This document shows, piece after piece, positions 58,137 through 64,000 of a stretch of DNA of 64,000 nucleotides. Positions within the stretch are counted from its first letter, which is position 1. The number at the start of each line of letters is the position of its first letter. The notes under the pieces were generated by a model. The model was given only the letters and a program-made list of their open reading frames with translations, was not told the DNA's origin and did no database searches. The stretch is from Apiosordaria backusii (Eukaryota; Ascomycota; Sordariomycetes; Sordariales; Lasiosphaeriaceae): NCBI GenBank assembly GCA_030549205.1, contig JAUKTV010000016.1:248001-312000 (forward strand), given 5' to 3'. The position numbers and the translations under genes are program-made.

Positions 58137-59211
58137 ATGTCCACCCAAGCAGATACGAAAGCTAAAGCTGAGGCTCTTGTGCCAAAGTTCAAGTTTGAAA
58201 AGCTGCTTAACCAAGGTATTTACTCTGCTTATTATCATTACTAACATATCCACTTCCGCTGTTCATGGCTCCTGACTTCAACTCCCAAAATTCACAGACC
58301 AAGCAGGCCGCCGAACCTCCCTACTCGGGACAATCGACACCCTCCCCGCCCTCCTCATCCTCGAGCGCGCCCCCTTCCCATCCTCCCCTGAGTATCTCTC
58401 CTCGGTCCCGGCAACCCTCCAGACCCTCAAGAACCTAGGCGCAAACGACATCTACCACTGGTACCTCGCTAATTCCTCGTCCCAAACCCCATCCGACGAG
58501 ACCGCCGACCTCAAGATCAACCTCATCCACCCCTGCACGGAAAAGCACATCAAGAAATACTCCAAACAGGGCGTCCGTCTCGTCTCGGAAACACCCGAGA
58601 TCTACCTCGGCCATGTCAGGCCGTACATGCAAGCCCAGCGCGACGCCGGCCGTCTGAACTGGGTGTTTAACATTATCGAGGGGAAAAAGGAAGTCGAAGA
58701 TGTCATTTACCGCACCCCATTCGATGCCGATTCCCTAAATGAAGAAGGGTTCTTGTTGCTGCCCGACTTGAACTGGGACCGCCAGACTCTCGATGCGCTG
58801 CACTTGTTGGGCCTTGTCGAAAGAAGAGATATTTGGTCGTTGCGCGATCTGAAAAAGAAGCATGTCCCCTGGTTGAAGCACATGAAGGAAAAGTTTCTCG
58901 AAGCCACGACAAAGGTGTATCCGTCGATCGAGGCCGACCAGCTCAAGTTATATGTCCACTACCAGCCGACATATTACCATTTCCATATTCACATTGTTCA
59001 CGTACAACTCGAAGCGGGCGCCACTCAGGCGACAGGCAAGGCGGTTGGATTAGATAGTATTATATCGCAGTTGGAGACGATGGATGGGGGAGACGAGGCT
59101 GGCATGGAGCGGGCTACGCTGAGTTACACCCTGGGCGAGGCCAGCGATCTGTGGGTCGAGGTGTTTGAGCCTCTCAAGCGCGCTCGTGGTACAGCTTCTC
59201 AATCGCAATGA
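58137..59211 (+). CDS. Scavenger mRNA-decapping enzyme DcpS (HIT family)
   Basis: Exons 58137-58215 and 58298-59211 (330 residues); the intron is gtattt...cacag. DcpS hydrolyses the m7GpppN cap left after 3'-5' mRNA decay, releasing m7GMP. The N-terminal swapped-dimer region (FKFEKLLNQDQAGRRTSLLG) is followed by the central IYHWYL and YSKQGVRLVSETPEIY segments, then LLPDLNWD and the HIT motif YYHFHIHIVHV (about 251-261, HxHxH). The middle His is the nucleophile in this family. The match in order and length is strong. Its last 38 nt of coding sequence overlap the antisense coding end of the GILT-family gene. Confidence 0.95.
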
Positions 59212-60212
59212 CGAGGTCGTTGACGCTGGAGCCGTGCGGGCATTCCTTCCACTGCCCGCCGTCTCGGACGCAGTAGATTTCTTCGTTGAGGCGGACGGTG
59301 CAGCTCTTGGTTACGCCGGCCGCCGACGTCCTCCGGACGCTCCTCCTGAGCATACCCATCCCATAGGCGCCATCATCCTTGGTGGCGCACTTGTTGAGCT
59401 TGTCAAAGTCGATCGCATGTTCGAGGGCGCAGTCCTCAATCAAGCCGCGCTGGGGAATATGACGGTAGTCTCTGGTCAGGCACATGACGAAGCCGAGATA
59501 GGTCTTGGGGTCGGGGTAGAGGCTCTGCGCGCAAAGTTCGATGATGTTTCCGAGGCCTGTTTGGTACCGTCTCTGTCAGTCCCCCACACTAGACTATTAC
59601 TTGAAGGTTAAAAAGCGGATAACGTACACTCCTCTGCGCCGTGCTTGCAAGCCACTCCATCATCGTGTTCGGTTGGTCTGTGGTACAACTGTGTCAGGGT
59701 CTGTCCATCAAGGTGCGCGCACCCACAGCGGTCGGGATAATAGGGGTTCAGGGGGTGTGACGTACCGTCCGATGAATGAGAGGGTAAAGTTGACCTTGTC
59801 GAGGGTTTTTTGCATGACGGGGAGGACGAGGTCACGGAGGCAGTCCTATTGTAGAGATAAGTAGTTAGCTTTCACCCTCCAATACAAACAGCAGAGAGGA
59901 TTTTCAGGGGTGTCAACATACCTTTGCGTCCGGGCACTTGGACATGATATGCGCCTCAAGCGGTACCAACTCTCTTTCCACACTGGGTTCGACCATTTTG
60001 ATCACCGCCTCGGGCGCTGACGGCTGCTGGTCGGCATGGTGGTGGGCGGGGTGAGGGTTTAACGGGTGGTTTGGGTTCTGCTGGAAGAAACAGTAGATGA
60101 ATCCCACAACAACGAGGTATGCGACGGCGAGGAGGAAGCGGCCTGGGCTGAGGCCGCGACGGGGTGGGATGAGTGGCATTCCGGGGTTGCCAGCGGCGAG
60201 TTTCTCGTCCAT
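59174..60212 (-). CDS. GILT-family (gamma-interferon-inducible lysosomal thiol reductase-like) membrane protein
   Basis: Exons 60212-59922, 59845-59766, 59677-59628 and 59556-59174 (267 residues). The N-terminus is cytosolic (GMPLIPPRRG) followed by one anchor helix (FLLAVAYLVVVGFIYCFF) and a His/Pro-rich linker. The GILT domain contains EAHIMSKCPDAKDCLRDLVL (Cys 93 and 99), HGAEECLGNIIELCAQSLYP and CALEHAIDFDKLNKC. GILT enzymes reduce disulfides in acidic compartments with a CxxC motif. Here the second cysteine is displaced (CPDAKDC), so thiol-reductase activity is uncertain. A vacuolar or secretory location is likely from the anchor. The exons join exactly through GAEECLGN, the family's second signature. 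Confidence 0.85.
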
Positions 60213-61207
60213 CTTTGGCGGTGATGTTGTTGAGATGCTAAGTAGAAGAGCTGCACGATTACAGATATCGATAGTGATTGCTACAGCAGCTGAAGAGGGG
60301 CGACGGGTGTTGGTTTGGGTTGCGGCGCAGCTGCTGGTGGTGTCTTGGCTGGAGAAGCGAAAGAGAAAAGGATGGGAGAAACCTGCCCGGATGCCAAGTG
60401 CCAAGGTCGGAGTCTGGGAGGAGCTAGCCGATGTGGAACAGCTACCTAAGTAGCGTCACTGGGACTTGGAGATGTCAGCGAGATACATTATCTTGGTTGA
60501 CGGAAGCTGCTTGACGACTTGTCTTGTTGGAATCACAGTCGCCTGTTGAAGGTGGATGGTGGCGTGAACAATGAAGCTGGGATCATGTGAATCAGTGAAT
60601 CAGTCCCGGGTGACGTACACTACCTACACAGATCTTGCAAACTCCCCTTTCCCACAGGCGGGCTCCAGTATTGCATATCTCCTCCACTGGACTGACAGCG
60701 ATCAACTCCACAAACGGCTGCCGGAACCTCAACTTCGAAAGTCTTCTTTGAGAACTGAAAGTCTTCTGGCATTCCTCGCGGCCTGACTGTGCTGGTAGCG
60801 CACCTTCGGCTGCTTGCGGCTTAAGGCAGACGGCTTAAGGGGTGTCTCGGATATCCCGAGAGGTGGTTGTTCTTCAACAGCATATTGACGGGGTTTTCCA
60901 CCTTTGATTTTATATCATGACCTTTCATCAAGAATCTCTCAAACTACTTTATAATGGTAGATAAAATCATGGTGGTGATCCAGGGGCTCAGGGGTAAACA
61001 ACCGCTGTTCGGAGCGCAACGGTTAGGGTTTCCACACCACCACCACCACCACCACCACCACTGATCCAGTGACTCACCTACATCTATCTCCTCTTCTATT
61101 CTGTGATAAATAATCCTAGGATAGTTCTCAATTATGAAGATATCATATACTTCCAACAAATCTCCCATTACTGAACTTCGTCGTTGATGTGACAGAAACA
61201 AGCAACA
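60213..61207. other. Divergent promoter region of GILT-family and RidA-family genes
   Basis: 995 bp. Contains a short (CCA)n microsatellite at about 61037-61061. No supported gene. Confidence 0.5.
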
Positions 61208-61901
61208 ATGCCCGAGTCCTCCCGCAAGCTCATCTCTTCCCACTCCCCCTTCGAGGTCCAGATCGGATACTCGCGCGCTGTCGTCCAAGGGGACATGATA
61301 TTTGTCTCTGGTTGCACGGGGTATAACTTTCTCCTTTTTCTTTTCCTTTTTTTGGTTTTTTTTTTGGTTCTCCCAACTCCATTAACACATTACCACATTA
61401 ACACATTAACACATTAACACATTCGCACATTACCACATTCCCCCGTTCCCACATCCGCACACCACCCCCTTTCTGTCCCACTTTTTACCTGCCCTAGCTA
61501 TTGTTGACCGTGATTTATTCATTAGATACGACTACAAAACAGGCCACATTTCCCCCAACGTCGCCGATCAAGCAGAGCAGTGCTTCCAAAACATCTCCTC
61601 CGCCCTGGCCGAGGCGGGCGCAGAGATGAAAGATGTCGTCAGAGTGAGATACATTCTGCCCGACAGAAAAGACTTTGAGAGTACCTGGTCAGTTCTTCAC
61701 GCTCTCCTCTCTCCCTAGGTACGGTACACCAGATAATCACAAAACGTGGGCGACGACTGACGAGAGATGACCAACAATCACAGGCCAGTACTCCAAAAGT
61801 GGCTCGGTGACGTGAGACCAGCCGCGACTATGATACAAGCTGGACTGATGGAAGAGGTGATGAAGATTGAGGTCGAGGTTACTGCCAAAATGGGTCGTTA
61901 A
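61208..61901 (+). CDS. RidA/YjgF/UK114-family protein (reactive imine deaminase-like)
   Basis: Exons 61208-61320, 61526-61687 and 61784-61901 (130 residues, the standard length). The family removes reactive enamine/imine intermediates from amino-acid metabolism; other subfamilies have different roles. Visible: the N-terminal SPFEVQIGYSRAVVQGDMIFVSG, the central NVADQAEQCFQNISSALAEAGA with MKDVVRVRYIL, and the C-terminal VRPAATMIQAGLMEEVMKIEVEVTA, which keeps the Arg expected for substrate carboxylate binding (R in DVRPAAT). Intron 1 is unusually long for this window (205 nt) and contains an 8-bp minisatellite. It probably belongs to a Rid subfamily other than RidA itself, because the usual ARSCV is replaced by PAATM. 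Confidence 0.9.
61381..61436 (+). repeat. 8-bp minisatellite (attaacac) inside RidA intron 1
   Basis: Seven contiguous 8-bp units: four attaacac, two attaccac, one attcgcac, followed by a degenerate attccccc. It accounts for part of the extra length of the intron. Confidence 0.9.
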
Positions 61902-62335
61902 AGAAAGAGAGAAACTTTTCGGAGTTTCCCCCCTCTCCCCCCGAATTTCTTTCCAGCGCCCCCTCCCCACTTATTTTACTAACCCTGGGGGAAATTCCAC
62001 TTTGTGTAATGTGCCCTTAATATCTCGAGACGGTGATTTGGAAGTGTAATATTTACAATTACTCAACTTTCTTCGAATATAGTGGTGGTACTTGGGGGGG
62101 GGGAGGGGGAAGGGGGAGGGGCTCCGAAAAGGTTGTGTAAAGAAGTTACCTCGTGACATTCCAGGACGAAACGAGTGAAATGCATGAACAGAGAAGCAGC
62201 AAAAGTGCTTTTTATTCAACAAAGATCACTAAGAGAAACCGAAAAGCCTATACCAAGTCCATCCGCTGCCCAACTCCAAGCTTCATTACAGATGGGGTAT
62301 CGTCATTAGTCCAGTTCAGTCATTACTCCCACTCA
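61902..62335. other. Intergenic between convergent genes
   Basis: 434 bp between the RidA-like stop (plus) and the stop of the membrane-protein gene (minus). Contains a G run near 62095-62120. Nothing else seen. Confidence 0.5.
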
Positions 62336-63733
62336 TTACTTTGCAACCTCCTTACTCGGCCCGTCAACAACAACAACAACCAGCTCCCCATTTACCCCCT
62401 GAACAGCAGCCGTCGTCCCCTCCCCACTCCTCTCACTCTGCAAAACCTCCTCCACGACTCGTTCCCCACTCACCGCCTCCCCTTCCGTCTCCCCCTCCTT
62501 CTTCTCCTCCTCCCCCTCAGCCCCCTCCTTCTCCTTCTTCTCCCTCTCCTCCCTCCCCCTCTTATGACAATACCAAAGCACAAACAACAACAAAAAAACC
62601 GCTACACTCCACAGCGCGCTCGTCCCCGCCAGCATCGGGAACTTTGTCCTGAGCGCATTCAATATCGCCTTCAACATGGTCTTGATCAACGCCGGCGTCA
62701 GTGCCAAATCACTCAGGTTCTTCGGCATAAAGAACTTGGCCGCTCCCTTCACCCCGTCATCAGGATTAAGCTTGGATTTGTCCAACCCCTGTGCTTCGGC
62801 TGCCATGGCTAGGATCTCCGGGGCGAGACTAGACGTCAGCTTCTTGGGGAGCTGAGTAACCAGTTTCTGGAGGGAAGAGGGCAGTTTCTCAAAAGTTTTG
62901 GTGAGGATGTCATTGCGGCCGTCGAGGAGGGAGACGAGGTCGTCGACGGCTGTTGGGACACCGTTGGCGAGGTCCTTAAGGATTTGGACGAAAGGTCGAA
63001 CCAAAAGGTCTTTGGCGTCGGAAGAGAGGGAGCCAGAGGAGGAGAGGTTGAGTTTGTCGAGCAGGCGGGACAGGTCAGCCCATTCTTTTTCGGCTGATTC
63101 CGGCTTGGTGGTGCCGTCAGAGGGAGGGACGGCGAGGTTGTCCGGGGATGAGGAGGTCTGCTTCTTTGACCGGGAGAACAGTCTAGAAAGGCGAGAGGGT
63201 TTCTTTTCTTTCTCCTTGCCTTTGGCCTGGGTGTTTTCCTTGTCCTTCTCCTCAGCCTGGGGGTCGGGTTTGTCAATGACGATCTCTTCTGGGCCAGAAG
63301 GAGAGTCTGGCTCCGGCTCCTTTGGTATCGTCGCCAACTCTGTATTCCTGTCCTTCAACACCAGGGCCGTATCGTTGGGGTTGGAGGCGGAGCTGGCGCC
63401 AAACAGCTGGAATGTCTCGCTCTTGTCATCCCAATCCCACGTCAACTCGGGGGTTCTCGATCGAGGAGGCAGAGCCGGCCGAGGCCCCTCTTCCTCCTCT
63501 GCGTGGTAGTCATGGCGGGAAACAAGATGCTCGAGAAACTGTTCATCTTCATCATCGAGGATGGGAGTCACCGGGATTCGCTTGCCGGCGTCGTCCGATG
63601 ACAGTGACGATACTGAAACTCGTGGGGCGGGTGTCGGTGTCAAGACGACCTTTGTGCTGCTGGCGCCACCACCCTCCTCGGGCTTTTGTTCCTTCTCCTT
63701 TGACTTGCTCTTCCACGGGAAATGCGGAGCCAT
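62336..63733 (-). CDS. Single-pass membrane protein of unknown function
   Basis: Intronless, 465 residues from ATG 63733 (MAPHFPWKSKSKEKEQ). The N-terminal 200 residues are charged, Ser/Pro-rich and probably disordered. A helical domain follows (EWADLSRLLDKLNLSSSGS, LVRPFVQILKDLANGVPTAV, KLPSSLQKLVTQLPKKL, AKFFMPKNLSDLALTPAL). One hydrophobic helix (LWSVAVFLLLFVLWYCHKRG, about 372-389) and a Glu/Lys-rich tail complete it. No signal peptide; the orientation looks tail-anchored-like but with about 75 residues after the helix. Codon use and the clean frame support a real gene. I do not recognise the family. Confidence 0.78.
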   Translation of the reverse strand: MAPHFPWKSKSKEKEQKPEEGGGASSTKVVLTPTPAPRVSVSSLSSDDAGKRIPVTPILDDEDEQFLEHLVSRHDYHAEEEEGPRPALPPRSRTPELTWDWDDKSETFQLFGASSASNPNDTALVLKDRNTELATIPKEPEPDSPSGPEEIVIDKPDPQAEEKDKENTQAKGKEKEKKPSRLSRLFSRSKKQTSSSPDNLAVPPSDGTTKPESAEKEWADLSRLLDKLNLSSSGSLSSDAKDLLVRPFVQILKDLANGVPTAVDDLVSLLDGRNDILTKTFEKLPSSLQKLVTQLPKKLTSSLAPEILAMAAEAQGLDKSKLNPDDGVKGAAKFFMPKNLSDLALTPALIKTMLKAILNALRTKFPMLAGTSALWSVAVFLLLFVLWYCHKRGREEREKKEKEGAEGEEEKKEGETEGEAVSGERVVEEVLQSERSGEGTTAAVQGVNGELVVVVVDGPSKEVAK

Positions 63734-64000
63734 GGCTGCTTTTGCTGTGTGGTAAGTCGCGTTGGGATGACGTCTTGGCGTCAGTGGTCAAGGGCGGGGT
63801 ATTGGAGGGGAAGTTTGGTGCACGCCGTTGTTTGGGTTTGGCTAAGGAGAGTCCAAAGGCGGGGAAAGGGGTGTAAACACTTGCAAATTGAAACACTTCA
63901 CATTGCAAAACTGAGATCAGATGAACTTCAGATGGTGTCGCTTCCAGGTAATCCAAGCCTCCGGTTTCACATATAGGTAGGTAAGGGGCTCTTTAGAAAC
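63734..64000. other. Upstream region at the right edge
   Basis: 267 bp of promoter for the membrane-protein gene. Ends with a TACC-type motif in the reverse sense (ataggtaggtaagg, about 63973-63986). No gene seen. Confidence 0.5.

Overview
The window is a 64 kb stretch of a filamentous ascomycete nuclear chromosome. The genes are mostly split by short introns (about 50-100 nt) with fungal CTAAC/CTGAC-like branch points. Gene content (DBP4, SUN-domain protein, GAL10, DcpS, NRPS-like synthetase, PTH11-type membrane protein) fits Pezizomycotina, most likely Sordariomycetes (Sordariales is my inference). I placed exons by reading frame and splice signals. I reconstructed 22 intact multi-exon or single-exon genes, one gene cut by the left edge, one gene with an unresolved internal junction, one gene broken by an in-frame stop, and one probable relic. 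No tRNA, rRNA, transposon or CRISPR was recognised.

Layout. 0-16 kb is housekeeping: an ankyrin-like gene cut by the left edge, a quinone oxidoreductase convergent with a UDP-glucose 4-epimerase, a SUN-domain nuclear-envelope protein, the nucleolar helicase Dbp4, and a small membrane/coiled-coil gene interrupted by a UAA. 17-20.7 kb holds a divergent pair: a YeeE/YedE-type sulfur-compound transporter and an ETHE1/Blh-type persulfide dioxygenase. This resembles the sulfide-detoxification gene pairs of bacteria. An NmrA-like protein follows.

23-42.8 kb looks like a secondary-metabolite gene cluster: a DHA2 MFS exporter, a P450, a rhodopsin/PTH11-like membrane protein, a second P450, an O-methyltransferase, an A-T-TE NRPS-like synthetase, and a second O-methyltransferase. 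The synthetase has the adenylation signature (NWIGLDHVAS) I associate with enzymes that condense aromatic alpha-keto acids. A reasonable model is a dimeric aryl scaffold that is then oxidised, O-methylated and exported. No prenyltransferase or pathway-specific transcription factor is visible. A small secreted protein with 12 cysteines in its predicted mature part lies just beyond the cluster.

44.9-64 kb carries a kelch-type membrane protein, a large Thr-rich GPI-anchored surface protein behind a 3.9 kb gene-poor stretch, a second NmrA-like protein, DcpS and a GILT-family protein whose coding ends overlap tail to tail, a RidA-family protein, and a single-pass membrane protein of unknown role.

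Unexplained structure includes two arrays of degenerate 21-bp units beginning GGCC, an unusually high number of inferred GC-AG introns (five of 40), and a dispersed TACCTTACCT-type motif restricted to non-coding DNA.
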